A DNA stretch of 64,000 nucleotides from Trichocoleus sp. FACHB-40 (GCF_014695915.1 NZ_JACJPF010000060.1:1-64000), one strand, 5' to 3'. Positions 7,583 to 16,741 are shown, counted from the first letter of the stretch. Notes: generated by a model not told the origin, from the sequence alone. Numbers and translations are program-made.

Positions 7583-7679
7583 GCAATCCTCGGCAGAGTT
7601 TTGAGCCAGCCGTTCAGATAGCCGACTTCGTAAGCATTGTCGGCTATCTTGCCTTCACGAGTTATTTAGGACTGCTATA
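7579..7679. mobile_element. 101-bp MITE-like element with internal hairpin
   Basis: Ends TATAGCAATCCT (7579-7590) and AGGACTGCTATA (7668-7679) are inverted repeats matching at 11 of 12 positions. Inside is a perfect 11-bp stem AGATAGCCGAC / GTCGGCTATCT (7616-7626, 7639-7649). It has no coding capacity. It overlaps the last bases of repeat copy 2. The remaining spacer to 7876 holds a short ACCCAG/CTGGGT hairpin (7685-7704) with a T-rich tail and nothing else I recognise. Confidence 0.65.
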
Positions 7680-7876
7680 GCTTTACCCAGTCAGTGTGCT
7701 GGGTTTCGTTTTCTAAGCTCAGGCGTGACCGATCTCCGTAATCTTTTCGCTACCCCGGTTTTTTCTGAAATTAGCAAAAGCTTTACAGAAAATTCACACA
7801 AACTATGTATATTTTGTGTATAAATACACAGAAAAAGTTTTAGAGTTAAAAAATAGCAGAAAATAAAGGAAGGAAA

Positions 7877-8947
7877 ATGGCCATGCAAAAACAAATTCTC
7901 GCCGCAGGATTTTTCCTCTTATCTTTCATGTTGCCGCTGAAGGCAACGGCAGCAACATTATTTAGCGGGCTTTACGTATTTGGCGACAGTATCTCGGACA
8001 CGGGTAATGTTTTCAATGCCTCGACGGGTCTAAACGCAAGCAATCCCAATATCCCAATCATTCCTCCTAGCCCTTTCTACTCTAATGGACGTTTCTCCAA
8101 TGGCCCGGTATGGGTAGATTATCTTGCCCAAGATTTAGCTTTAAGCCTGACTTTGTACACTGATCCCACTTTGGGTACTCAGCCAATTCAAGGCATAAAC
8201 TTTGCTTTCGGCGGTGCTACCACAGGAACTGATAACACTATTTTTCCTCTTTTACCAGGATTGCAGCAACAGATTGGATTTTTTTCCAGTCTGATACCAG
8301 CTTCTCAGACTGCTGACAAAAATGCTCTCTATATAGTCTTGGCTGGGGCTAATGATTACTTGCCTACACAAAGCAGTTTTAAGCCTTATACAGAACCTGA
8401 CCAAACCATCGAAAACATAACTTCTGCGGTTAGATCCCTGGCTGCACTTGAAGCTAAAAATATTATGGTAGTTAACTTGCCAGATTTGGGCAAACTGCCG
8501 GGTACCCTCCCAACTCCGGATGCTGATAGGCTCAACGCTTTGACACAAAAGCATAACTCCAGTTTGTTCAAAACTCTGGATAATTTGAGTGACGATTTAG
8601 CGCCCGATGTTAACCTAATTTCCCTGGATTTTAATTCGGCATTTAATGACGCGATCGCAAATCCAGCAAAATATAATTTCACGAATGTCACTGACCGTTG
8701 TTTATTCAACCCTCAATGTACGAATCCTAACGAGTATTTGTTTTGGGATCAGATCCACCCGTCAACTGCAACTCATAAAATACTGGGACAATTAGCCTAT
8801 TCAAGGTTGACAGCACCAACCGAACCTGGAAAGAGCGTTCCAGAACCGGCTTCGGCGCTTGGTATATTAGCTTTTGGTGCTTTAGGTGCGGGTTCGGTGT
8901 TGAAAGGTAAACAGAAAAAAGTCAGAGTAGGTGCGACTGAAGTATAA
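7877..8947 (+). CDS. PEP-CTERM SGNH/GDSL lipase-esterase
   Basis: 356 aa. The start is set by the strong ribosome-binding site AAGGAAGG just ahead of ATG. A signal peptide (cut near ATAA, residue about 26) is followed by block I, YVFGDSISDTGN, with nucleophile Ser38; the block III-like AGANDY supplies Asn; and DQIHPSTATH supplies the catalytic Asp/His. The C-terminus is a PEP-CTERM signal (VPEPASALG, hydrophobic helix, KGKQKK). It is therefore a secreted ester hydrolase probably displayed on the surface by an exosortase. Its substrate is unknown; many relatives act on lipids or acetylated polysaccharide. Confidence 0.9.
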   Translation: MAMQKQILAAGFFLLSFMLPLKATAATLFSGLYVFGDSISDTGNVFNASTGLNASNPNIPIIPPSPFYSNGRFSNGPVWVDYLAQDLALSLTLYTDPTLGTQPIQGINFAFGGATTGTDNTIFPLLPGLQQQIGFFSSLIPASQTADKNALYIVLAGANDYLPTQSSFKPYTEPDQTIENITSAVRSLAALEAKNIMVVNLPDLGKLPGTLPTPDADRLNALTQKHNSSLFKTLDNLSDDLAPDVNLISLDFNSAFNDAIANPAKYNFTNVTDRCLFNPQCTNPNEYLFWDQIHPSTATHKILGQLAYSRLTAPTEPGKSVPEPASALGILAFGALGAGSVLKGKQKKVRVGATEV

Positions 8948-8952
8948 ATGTT

Positions 8953-8977
8953 AAATGGGTAGAAGCATCCCATTTTT
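8953..8977 (+). terminator. Rho-independent terminator of the GDSL gene
   Basis: Stem AAATGGG / CCCATTT followed by TT, six bases after the stop codon. Confidence 0.7.
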
Positions 8978-8996
8978 GGCAACGCGATGCTCCAAA

Positions 8997-9054
8997 AACA
9001 AAGCCTGTCAACGCAACGGCTAGAATAAAGCCGACGCACCGTCTAGGCTTTGTT
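8997..9054 (+). repeat. Long stem-loop upstream of the M42 peptidase
   Basis: Outer stem AACAAAGCCT / AGGCTTTGTT (8997-9006, 9045-9054) encloses an inner stem CGGCT / AGCCG (9017-9021, 9029-9033) and runs into TTGTT. It could be a second terminator, a leader structure, or a small repeat element. Confidence 0.5.
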
Positions 9055-9098
9055 TGTTCGCCCTTAACTTTAGTTGTCAGGCGTTTTTACTTGTAAGC

Positions 9099-10157
9099 AT
9101 GACTTTGTTGGATTACGACAATCTTTTCCAAACGATTGAAGAATTAGTGCTGCACCATTCTCCCAGCGGCGCTGAGGGAGAAATTGACCAGTTGTTAATC
9201 AGGCGATTTCAGGCGGCTGGCGTGGAAGTTTGGCAGGATAGTGCAGGTAATGTAATTGCCAAGATTGCGGGACAAAATCCACAAAAAGCGATCGCTATCA
9301 CCGCCCACAAAGACGAAATTGGTGGCATTGTCAAACAAGTTGGCAAGGAGGGACGGGTAGAAGTTCGCCGTCTTGGAGGCGCGTTTCCTTGGGTTTATGG
9401 CGAAGGCGCTGTAGACTTACTCGGAGACGAGCAAACGATTACCGGAATTCTCTCTTTTGGATCGCGTCACATTTCCCACGAATCCCCCCAAAAGTCCCAG
9501 CAAGAAGATACTCCGGTGCGTTGGGAAGATGCCTGGGTGGAAACTAAATGCACTCTCCCAGAACTAGAAGCAGCAGGAATTCGACCGGGAACCCGAATGG
9601 TAGTCGGGAAGCATCGCAAGCGCCCGGTCAGAATGAAGGATTGGATTGCCAGTTATACGCTGGATAATAAGGCATCTGTGGCGATTTTGTTGGCGCTGGC
9701 GGAAACTGTAAAAAAGCCAGCAGTTGATGTTTATTTGGTGGCTTCTGCTAAAGAAGAAGTTGGCGCAATTGGCGCGATGTACTTTACCCAGAAGCAGCAC
9801 GTAGATGCTTTGATTGCCTTGGAAATCTGCCCATTGTCGCCGGAATACCCAGTTGCAGACGGAGTAACACCAGTATTGCTTTCTCAGGATGGCTATGGCA
9901 TCTATGATGAAACGCTCAATTGGCAGATACGGCAAGTAGCGCAAAAGCTGTTTATTCCGGTGCAATTGGCGACGTTGAGTGGTTTTGGCAGCGATGCCTC
10001 AATTGCGATGAAGTTCGGTCATGTTGCTCGTGCAGCTTGTCTCTCCTTTGCGACGCAAAACACGCACGGTTACGAGATTGCTCATTTGGGAGCGATCGCT
10101 AACTGCACCCATATCCTTTGCGCCTACTGCGAAACAGAATTTGCTAATAGCTATTGA
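9099..10157 (+). CDS. M42 family metallo-aminopeptidase
   Basis: 352 aa from ATG 9099 (MTLLDYDNLF); an upstream in-frame TTG at 9054 adds 15 poorly conserved residues and lacks a good ribosome-binding site. The protein has the di-zinc peptidase order of the M42 (glutamyl/deblocking aminopeptidase, PepA/FrvX-like) family: AITAHKDEIGG (first His-x-Asp), YTLDNKASVA (bridging Asp), SAKEEVGAIGA (Glu pair), a late Glu/Asp in EICPLSPEYP, and the final His in NTHGYEIAHLG. It is probably a cytosolic peptide-trimming enzyme. It stands alone, 55 nt before the CBS gene. Confidence 0.85.
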   Translation: MTLLDYDNLFQTIEELVLHHSPSGAEGEIDQLLIRRFQAAGVEVWQDSAGNVIAKIAGQNPQKAIAITAHKDEIGGIVKQVGKEGRVEVRRLGGAFPWVYGEGAVDLLGDEQTITGILSFGSRHISHESPQKSQQEDTPVRWEDAWVETKCTLPELEAAGIRPGTRMVVGKHRKRPVRMKDWIASYTLDNKASVAILLALAETVKKPAVDVYLVASAKEEVGAIGAMYFTQKQHVDALIALEICPLSPEYPVADGVTPVLLSQDGYGIYDETLNWQIRQVAQKLFIPVQLATLSGFGSDASIAMKFGHVARAACLSFATQNTHGYEIAHLGAIANCTHILCAYCETEFANSY

Positions 10158-10212
10158 TCCCCGCAATTACCTACAATGAAGCTACCCATCCTGTGACAGA
10201 TGTGAGCCACGT

Positions 10213-10674
10213 ATGTCGAAAACTGTAGCCGACGTTATGAGCCGCGACCCTATTTTGGTGCGGACTGACACGCCTCTCAAAGAGGCTATCCAAATCCTGG
10301 CAGAACGACGCATCAGCGGTCTGCCAGTGGTGGATGAAAATGGAAAATTGGTGGGGGTAATCTCAGAAACCGACTTGATGTGGCAAGAAACCGGGGCGAC
10401 TCCCCCCGCTTACATCATGTTTCTAGACAGTGTGATTTATCTGCAAAACCCAGGCACTTACGAACGAGAACTGCATAAGGCGCTGGGGCAAACAGTCGGG
10501 GAAGTAATGACCTCTGATGCAATTACAATTGCACCTGATAAATTCTTGCGGGAAGCCGCCGCGCTAATGCACGAGCGAAATGTGCGCCGTTTGCCAGTGA
10601 TTGATCAATCAGAGCAAGTGATTGGTATCCTCACTCGTGGGGATATTGTGCGGGCAATGGCGGCAGAAATGTAG
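10213..10674 (+). CDS. Tandem CBS-domain protein
   Basis: 153 aa made almost wholly of two CBS units: residues about 5-60 (VADVMSRDPILV, then RISGLPVVDENGKLVGVISE) and about 95-150 (VGEVMTSDAITI, then NVRRLPVIDQ and IGILTRGDI). A CBS pair folds as a Bateman module that binds adenosyl ligands and regulates partner proteins. With no attached enzyme the partner cannot be told. A CBS pair with an inter-domain insert (about 60-92) is common in cyanobacteria. Confidence 0.9.
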   Translation: MSKTVADVMSRDPILVRTDTPLKEAIQILAERRISGLPVVDENGKLVGVISETDLMWQETGATPPAYIMFLDSVIYLQNPGTYERELHKALGQTVGEVMTSDAITIAPDKFLREAAALMHERNVRRLPVIDQSEQVIGILTRGDIVRAMAAEM

Positions 10675-10771
10675 TACCTGTCATTACTCACCCTAAAGTA
10701 GGAAAGTAAAATCCTCACCCAACGTTTTAATCCAACCTTCAGACATCTACGACAACTAACAACAAATAATA

Positions 10772-11440
10772 ATGAGCATTACCCCTGAGTCTGTTAAAGA
10801 ATTGCTAGGTTCAGATAATTTTGGTGATCGCATCCGTGCGATTAACCAGTTGCGCCAGTTGGAAGTGGCGATCGCATTTGAACTAATTCAACCTGTTGTT
10901 ACTGACAGTAATACCAGAGTTCGATATGCAGCTGTCAGCCAGATGGATACGCTGGGACACCAAGATTTAGAAAAAAGTTTAACAATATTACGCGATCGCC
11001 TCTTCCACGACCCTGAAGCCGACGTACAAGCTGCTGCTGCTGATGCGCTGGGAGCGCTGAAGCTAAAAGATGCCTTCTTAGACTTGCAGCAAGTTTACCA
11101 GCAAAGCCCTGAATGGCTCGTCAAATTCAGCATTATTGCCGCCTTGGGGGAGATGGGCGACGAGCGAGCTTTTGACCTATTACAAGAAGCCCTCACCTCC
11201 GATAACGACCTGGTACAAACAGCTGCTATTTCCTCACTGGGAGAACTGGGAGATCCGCGAGCAGTTTCCCTCATCGTTCCCTATGCTACCCATCCAGACT
11301 GGCAAATCCGCTACCGAGTAGTACAGGCGCTTCACAGGCTAGGCGGATCAGAGGCACGCTCTACATTAGAAGCTTTGGCAAATGATCAAGTCGAGCAAGT
11401 AGCCGAAGAAGCCAAAACTTCTTTAAAATCCGTCTCCTAG
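10772..11440 (+). CDS. nblB: HEAT-repeat phycobilisome degradation protein NblB
   Basis: 222 aa composed of HEAT/PBS-lyase repeats (VRYAAVSQMDTLG, VQAAAADALGALKL, VQTAAISSLGELGD, IRYRVVQALHRLGG), all helical. Length and the N-terminus ITPESVKELLGSDNFGDRIR match cyanobacterial NblB as I recall it. NblB is related to the phycocyanobilin lyase CpcE and is needed for phycobilisome breakdown during nutrient starvation. General HEAT proteins look alike, so the symbol is likely rather than certain. Single gene, no bilin gene beside it. Confidence 0.7.
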   Translation: MSITPESVKELLGSDNFGDRIRAINQLRQLEVAIAFELIQPVVTDSNTRVRYAAVSQMDTLGHQDLEKSLTILRDRLFHDPEADVQAAAADALGALKLKDAFLDLQQVYQQSPEWLVKFSIIAALGEMGDERAFDLLQEALTSDNDLVQTAAISSLGELGDPRAVSLIVPYATHPDWQIRYRVVQALHRLGGSEARSTLEALANDQVEQVAEEAKTSLKSVS

Positions 11441-11526
11441 CCTGTCTAATAGCGTTTGTAGTGTTGCCGATCGCACCGATTTGAGCAAGCGTATACTAAC
11501 CTAAAAAAGTTTATTTTCACAGCTAG

Positions 11527-11595
11527 GGCGAAGCATTTACCAAGTTAACCAGAGCTTAATCTCCAAACTTGGATACAAGTGCTTCGCCTGTTTTT
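11527..11595 (+). terminator. Two-part stem-loop with T tract
   Basis: Outer stem GGCGAAGCA / TGCTTCGCC (11527-11535, 11580-11588) and inner stem CCAAGTT / AACTTGG (11540-11546, 11566-11572), then TGTTTTT. It may terminate nblB from 87 nt away, or be the 3' end of a small RNA. Confidence 0.5.
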
Positions 11596-12094
11596 GCAGC
11601 TATCTAATTAAGTATTTTCCCATAGAAATTTTTAATTACAGTTACTCGTTGAGCAAATATCTCAGTGTTTTACGAAAAAATATGATTTGAGCATCAGTAA
11701 TTTGACGGATATTTTTATTAGTTTTATTTATTCCCAAACAAGGAAAATTGAAATAATTAAATATGGACTTATTTCATCCCCCTTTTACCCCAACTTTATA
11801 AAAATCTCCCCAAAGTACGAAACATTTTGAAGAGTAAGTGAAGTTACATCCGCATTCTTGCCAACCTCTAGTAGTAACCCCTATAGTGAGAATAACAAAA
11901 GCAATCAAGCTTATTTACGCGACCTACTGAGTTGAGAATTCAAAGCTAGAGTGATCCCTTAGATAACTGAGTTTCGTCCATCAGGTGCTTAAGTAGTTTC
12001 CAAGACAATCATCCTTAACACTCAAGCAACTTGCCCGGTTCTACTAAAAAAATAGTCACTCAACTCAAACGCTAAATATGCGGAGATTGAAATC
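11596..12094. other. AT-rich spacer upstream of a PEP-CTERM gene
   Basis: No gene, tRNA or repeat that I can support. The last 20 nt hold GGAG at a good distance from the TTG start at 12095. Confidence 0.5.
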
Positions 12095-12919
12095 TTGAAA
12101 ACCACCTCGATCCTCAAACAGAACCTCATGAAACTCAAGCAAGCTTCAACTATCGTTGGTTTACTCGCTAGCAGCGCCCTCGCGCTCTCTGTAGCTCCCG
12201 CTCAAGCATTTAACTTTAATTCCGGCGCTGATTTGGGAGGCTGCGCGGCTGTTCCCCTGGAGAATCTCGGTAACAATACGGCTTCTGCTTCTGGTCTTTC
12301 TTCATGCACCACTGATGACGGCATTACACTTACAGCTGGTGCAACTAACCCGGTTTCCGGTGGTGCGAAACTGACCAAGAAAGAAGTTAATGGAGTCAAG
12401 GGTGTAGGTGTATACAACGATTCCAGCAAAGCAAATCTTGGAAGTCAGCAAGAAACTGACTTCGGCGAAACCCTCACCTTATCGGTTGAGAAACCTACAA
12501 TATTTGAATCCCTCGATTTGTCTTTCCTGTACAAGAGAGGCGAGTTCGGCGACTTCCTCAACGAAGTTGCTCAAGTTACAGCAGGTGGGTTTACTGGAAC
12601 CCTAAAGGTTCTTAGTGCTACTCAGGCTCAGTGGAACTGGAACGGTATAGAGCAGTTAGTCACCGCATTAAGCCCCTCTAATAAGTCTGGCGGCGGCTTG
12701 TACAGTATTCTGAATCCTTTCGGAAATGCAGCAGTTTCCAGCATTGTATTGACATCTCCCCAGGAAGCTGGAACAAGTTACAGATACAGTGACTTTGCTC
12801 TAGCAGGAGCCAAAACAGCTTCAGCTTCCGTTCCTGAACCAACAACTCTTGCTGGTCTGGGACTTGTAGGTGGGTTGTTAGTTGCTTCTCGTCGTCGCAA
12901 ACGTAGCCAAGCTAGCTAG
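12095..12919 (+). CDS. PEP-CTERM exosortase-dependent protein
   Basis: 274 aa. TTG at 12095 is chosen because GGAG lies 9 nt upstream; an internal ATG at 12128 (MKLKQAST) would also give a full signal peptide. The signal sequence ends at APAQAF. The mature part has three Cys residues near its N-terminus (GGCAAV, SSCTTDDG), is Gly/Ser/Thr-rich and probably beta-stranded. The C-terminus is an archetypal PEP-CTERM signal, SVPEPTTLAGLGLVGG with a basic RRRKR tail. The function is unknown; this is a surface or matrix protein sorted by exosortase. Confidence 0.8.
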   Translation: MKTTSILKQNLMKLKQASTIVGLLASSALALSVAPAQAFNFNSGADLGGCAAVPLENLGNNTASASGLSSCTTDDGITLTAGATNPVSGGAKLTKKEVNGVKGVGVYNDSSKANLGSQQETDFGETLTLSVEKPTIFESLDLSFLYKRGEFGDFLNEVAQVTAGGFTGTLKVLSATQAQWNWNGIEQLVTALSPSNKSGGGLYSILNPFGNAAVSSIVLTSPQEAGTSYRYSDFALAGAKTASASVPEPTTLAGLGLVGGLLVASRRRKRSQAS

Positions 12920-13059
12920 TTTTGAATTCTCAAGCAAATTAAATATAATTGGGGTGAGAAGCAGAAGTATGTTTCTTGCCCTGATTTTTTGAGATTATTT
13001 CTCAAGCAAGCGAATCTAATGTAGGGTGATTGATTGACAAAACTCTATCACCCTCACCC

Positions 13060-13140
13060 CTAATCCCTATCCCTCTGGGAGAGGGGAGCGAATCCGAATC
13101 TTGTTCCCTCTCCCTGTAAAAGAGGGCTGGGGGGAGGGCG
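13060..13140. repeat. Dispersed cyanobacterial intergenic repeat
   Basis: CCCTAATCCCTATCCCTCTG with GGAGAGGGGAGCG and a second CCCTCTCCCTG / AGAGGGCTGGGGGGAGGG form imperfect GC-rich hairpins of the kind scattered through cyanobacterial genomes. The spacer 12920-13205 holds nothing else. Confidence 0.5.
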
Positions 13141-13205
13141 GTTTGGGCAAGAGCTATCTTTGATTTATCAGTCAACCAGCGAAAGTAGGGTGGTTTCTTC
13201 CCACC

Positions 13206-14159
13206 CTACTTTCTTATCTTCAAAGATTGACTCCACAGGTAAAAAGGACTGATTAAACTACTCAGTGAAAACTCCATGTCACAAGCAGCAGCAATATCTG
13301 CTTTCTGAACTACTTGATACTTGACGAACAGGTAGATGAATTTCCGCAAATCGTTAATGATATAGATGGGAAAAGCAAAAGGTCTCTGCCAAACTTTTAG
13401 CCGAATCATGCGGATATGGTGTCGAGCTAAGCCAATCCCGCGTACAACAGAGATTAAGTAGTTTCGCTCCATTCGCCAATGGGGAATTTTATGAGCAATC
13501 TGCATCTGTGGGTTGTACCAAATCTCCCAACCAGCATTCTGAATATATGAGAGTGCTTCTAAGTCTTCACTAGCTAACATGGATTCCCCCACTCTCCCCT
13601 TGAGAATAAGTTGGCTAGGTACATTTTCAAGCCATGCTTGCTGGCGGACGACTAATCCTGAACCAGGAGGCAACATTTTGTTATAACGTTCATATATAAA
13701 TGCTTTTGAGCCGCGATCTACAATTGCTAGGAAGCAGGCTACTTTTTCAAAATCTTCAGGAGGATTAACCTCAAACTCACCCTTGATGCAACCGTTGTAG
13801 GCTCCAGCTTTTGGATGCTCCTGACCAAAACTATAAGCTACTGCAACCCATTCAGGGTTCGGTAAGTTATCGTCATCGAGAAACCCGATGAATCTGCCTT
13901 TAGCTTCGGTAACGGCTCGTTGTCTGGCAAATGCCAGTCCTTTTTGAGGTTCAAAACTGTATGCTATTGGATACGCTGAAGACCAGTTAGATTGGTAGTC
14001 TTGAACAACTTTTGCTGTACGATCAGTACTATTGTTGTCGATTACAAGAATTTCCCAGGAAATCTGCTCTGTATGAATTTGCGATCGCAGTCTTTCCAAA
14101 ACTTCTGGTAATCGGTTTTCTCCGTTGTGAGTACAGATTGCCACCGTAAAGTCAACCAT
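13206..14159 (-). CDS. hpsE: GT2 glycosyltransferase, HpsE-like (hormogonium polysaccharide)
   Basis: 317 aa. GT-A fold family 2 features: VAICTHNGENRLPEVLERL at the N-terminus, VIDNNSTDRT, and the metal-binding FLDDDNLPNPEW. The later EDLEALSYIQNAGWEIWYNP and a C-terminal basic region follow the pattern I associate with HpsE of filamentous cyanobacteria, which helps make the motility polysaccharide of hormogonia. It diverges from a pyruvyl transferase and a GT4 gene, making an exopolysaccharide patch. The symbol rests on memory of HpsE sequences; a generic GT2 is the alternative. Confidence 0.7.
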   Translation of the reverse strand: MVDFTVAICTHNGENRLPEVLERLRSQIHTEQISWEILVIDNNSTDRTAKVVQDYQSNWSSAYPIAYSFEPQKGLAFARQRAVTEAKGRFIGFLDDDNLPNPEWVAVAYSFGQEHPKAGAYNGCIKGEFEVNPPEDFEKVACFLAIVDRGSKAFIYERYNKMLPPGSGLVVRQQAWLENVPSQLILKGRVGESMLASEDLEALSYIQNAGWEIWYNPQMQIAHKIPHWRMERNYLISVVRGIGLARHHIRMIRLKVWQRPFAFPIYIINDLRKFIYLFVKYQVVQKADIAAACDMEFSLSSLISPFYLWSQSLKIRK

Positions 14160-14419
14160 TATGAAAAAATAACTGTTGTTTAACGGGAATTACACGATAC
14201 AAAGCTTTCTGAACTCTACTATATTATAATCTGTTAACTATTAAGCCTGCCTACTTAGCTAGAAGTAATATTTTTTGAATTAAAATTAAATATATTTTTT
14301 ACTTAAATTTTATTGGTTTATATTATTCGTTAGGAATTAAACCAAAACCATCTACAATAAGTGCCAGCCAGCCTGACAGCGATATCAAAGCGTAGTGCCT
14401 CAACAAAAATCATACATAT

Positions 14420-15517
14420 ATGAATGTTTCCCCTCCTGAAAACCTTAAAGATATTCTGCATAAATCGTTGGCTAAACTAGAAAGATTTGAAGAGTGTGCC
14501 TTACTAGACTATCCTAACTACTTAAATCTAGGCGACCATCTCATATGGATGGGGACTATACTTTACTTAAATGATATTTTAAAGACAAAAATTAAATACG
14601 TCGCCAATCTTACAAATTTTTCTGGAGAAGCAATGGAAAAAGAGGCTGGAAATGCTCCTATTTTCCTCAGTGGGGGCGGTAATTTTGGCGATCTCTGGCC
14701 TAATATACAAAAGTTTCGAGAAAAAATAATTACTCAATACAAAGATAAACCAATTATAATTTTACCTCAAAGCATATACTTTGCTAATCCAGATAACTTA
14801 AAAAGGTCAGCAGAAGTCATTAACCAGCATCCAAATTTAATTTTATTTACTCGCGATAATTATAGTCATAAAATCGCTATTGAAAATTTCTATAACGCTC
14901 AGGTAATTCAAGCGCCTGACATGGCATTTGAAATGCTGGGAATGCCTGGGTTACAATTAAATTATAAACCTAAAGACTCAATATTATATCTCTACAGACA
15001 AGACAGAGAGCTGAATGAGAAATTTTCTCCAGATGCGATCGCTATACCAAATTTAGTTGTAGAAGACTGGGTTTCATTCAAGTGGGTGTATGGACATCCA
15101 GACTCTAAATTGCATCAAAATATAGCTACACTTGTTCGAGAATTCTGGCAAAGAGGTTTAAAAACTCCTGACGACTGGATATCCCGGCAAAAATGGCAAC
15201 AATCCCATCCATATATCGCGAAATTCAACGGGATGTATAATTCTGCTATTCATCGCAAATCATGGAGTTTTATCCATAGTGGAATTTATCAATTTTATCA
15301 ACATCGTCTAATTATTACCAATCGCTTGCACGGTCATATTCTTTGTATTCTATTAGGCATTCCTCATATATTTTTGCCTAATTCTTATTACAAAAATGAA
15401 GGATTTTATGAGAGCTGGACTAAACTTATTCCTTTTTGCAGATTTGTTAAAGAACCAGGAGAAATAAAATCTACTGCAAAAGAAGTTATGGAACTATTTC
15501 CGCGAGGGATGTTATAG
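14420..15517 (+). CDS. Polysaccharide pyruvyl transferase family protein
   Basis: 365 aa, cytosolic. The N-terminal LDYPNYLNLGDHLIWMG and FLSGGGNFGDLWP, then ILPQSIYFA and LFTRDNYSHKIA, are the family's core motifs, as in CsaB/ExoV-type enzymes that add ketal pyruvate to sugars. The C-terminal ITNRLHGHILCILLG is a conserved His-containing motif. Translation starts at the ATG at 14420 without a clear ribosome-binding site. It is AT-rich compared with neighbours. It is followed 108 nt later by a GT4 gene on the same strand. Confidence 0.85.
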   Translation: MNVSPPENLKDILHKSLAKLERFEECALLDYPNYLNLGDHLIWMGTILYLNDILKTKIKYVANLTNFSGEAMEKEAGNAPIFLSGGGNFGDLWPNIQKFREKIITQYKDKPIIILPQSIYFANPDNLKRSAEVINQHPNLILFTRDNYSHKIAIENFYNAQVIQAPDMAFEMLGMPGLQLNYKPKDSILYLYRQDRELNEKFSPDAIAIPNLVVEDWVSFKWVYGHPDSKLHQNIATLVREFWQRGLKTPDDWISRQKWQQSHPYIAKFNGMYNSAIHRKSWSFIHSGIYQFYQHRLIITNRLHGHILCILLGIPHIFLPNSYYKNEGFYESWTKLIPFCRFVKEPGEIKSTAKEVMELFPRGML

Positions 15518-15625
15518 CCATTTTCAATTGCAGGAGATACTAAGATTCGGCTGAGCCATAGAGAAATCCAACCTACAAGAGACTACAAAAGATTAGGGTT
15601 ATACTAGATAGCTAATAATTAAATT

Positions 15626-16741
15626 ATGAATGCTGTTATTTCTAAACCTGTACGCATAGCTATTCTGGCGAATCCGGCTGGAGGTGGGGGGATGACAAAG
15701 GTAGTAATAAATTTGTTAAAAGGGCTGGTTATACGAGGATATGTGCCAGATTTAGTATTAGATTTTGCCCTGGATAAACCATACATAAAAGATGTTCCAA
15801 AGCAGGTAAGAATAGTTGATTTAAAAACTAAAATTGCTTACAAAACGCAAAGTGCGATAAGACTTGTACCTCCTTTAGTACGTTATTTAAGGGAAGAAAA
15901 GCCGGATTTATTAATTTCTCACTTAGTGTTTACTAATGTAGTTGTTGCGATCGCGCGGAATTTAGCCTTCGTTCCGGTATGCTTAGCATTAGTCGAACAC
16001 CTGCCCCTAGCCAATAGTAGCAGTTCCCTGCTAAGGATATTTAGGCGATCGCTTTACGCGCAAGCGGATGCAGTTATAGCTGTATCAAAAGGGATGGCGC
16101 AAGAGCTTGAAACATATTTAAGCATGAAACCGGGGACAGTGCAGGCGATTTACAACCCAGTTGTAGATACCAATCTATTTCTAGATGCACAAGCACCTTT
16201 AGCTCATCCTTGGTTTCAAGCAAATCAACCACCTGTGCTATTAGCTGTTGGACGACTAACAACACAAAAAGATTTTCCAACTTTGCTTCATTCTTTTGCT
16301 CGTTTGCGGTTACAACGACAGGCGCGGTTGTTAATTTTAGGAGAAGGCGAGTTGCGAAAAAAGTTACAAGCTTTGGTTGTCGAGTTGGGTTTAGAAAACG
16401 ATGTTTCTCTGCCGGGATTTGTGAAAAATCCTTATGCTTATATGAGTCGGGCGGCTGCTTTTGTGCTGTCGTCTCGTTGGGAAGGTTTGCCGACAGTTTT
16501 GATTGAAGCGATCGCTTGTGGTTGTCAGGTGGTTTCCACAGACTGTCCGAATGGCCCTAGTGAGATTTTGGCAGAGGGAAAATATGGTCGTTTGGTGCCA
16601 GTGGGAGATGTTACTGCATTAGCTCAAGCGATGCAACTTGCTCTAGAAAATCCAATTGATGCGCCCCAGTTGAGGAAGCGATCGCAAGACTTTAGCATAG
16701 AACGATCTGTGTCAGAGTATTTGCAGCTAATTGGTCAGTAG
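15626..16741 (+). CDS. GT4 family glycosyltransferase
   Basis: 371 aa, GT-B fold. The N-terminal domain starts ILANPAGGGGMTKVVINL; the C-terminal donor-binding domain has LLAVGRLTTQKDFPTLLHSF, then LILGEGELRKKL and the signature SSRWEGLPTVLIEAIACG with the EX7E-type glutamates, followed by CPNGPSEIL. It probably transfers a sugar from a nucleotide donor to a growing polysaccharide or lipid-linked acceptor on the cytosolic face. It lies behind the pyruvyl transferase. Confidence 0.88.
   Translation: MNAVISKPVRIAILANPAGGGGMTKVVINLLKGLVIRGYVPDLVLDFALDKPYIKDVPKQVRIVDLKTKIAYKTQSAIRLVPPLVRYLREEKPDLLISHLVFTNVVVAIARNLAFVPVCLALVEHLPLANSSSSLLRIFRRSLYAQADAVIAVSKGMAQELETYLSMKPGTVQAIYNPVVDTNLFLDAQAPLAHPWFQANQPPVLLAVGRLTTQKDFPTLLHSFARLRLQRQARLLILGEGELRKKLQALVVELGLENDVSLPGFVKNPYAYMSRAAAFVLSSRWEGLPTVLIEAIACGCQVVSTDCPNGPSEILAEGKYGRLVPVGDVTALAQAMQLALENPIDAPQLRKRSQDFSIERSVSEYLQLIGQ

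Noticed and set aside
8252-9039. Minus-strand frames inside and after the GDSL gene
   Set aside because: Shadows of the coding strand; the GDSL frame has a signal peptide, catalytic blocks and PEP-CTERM.
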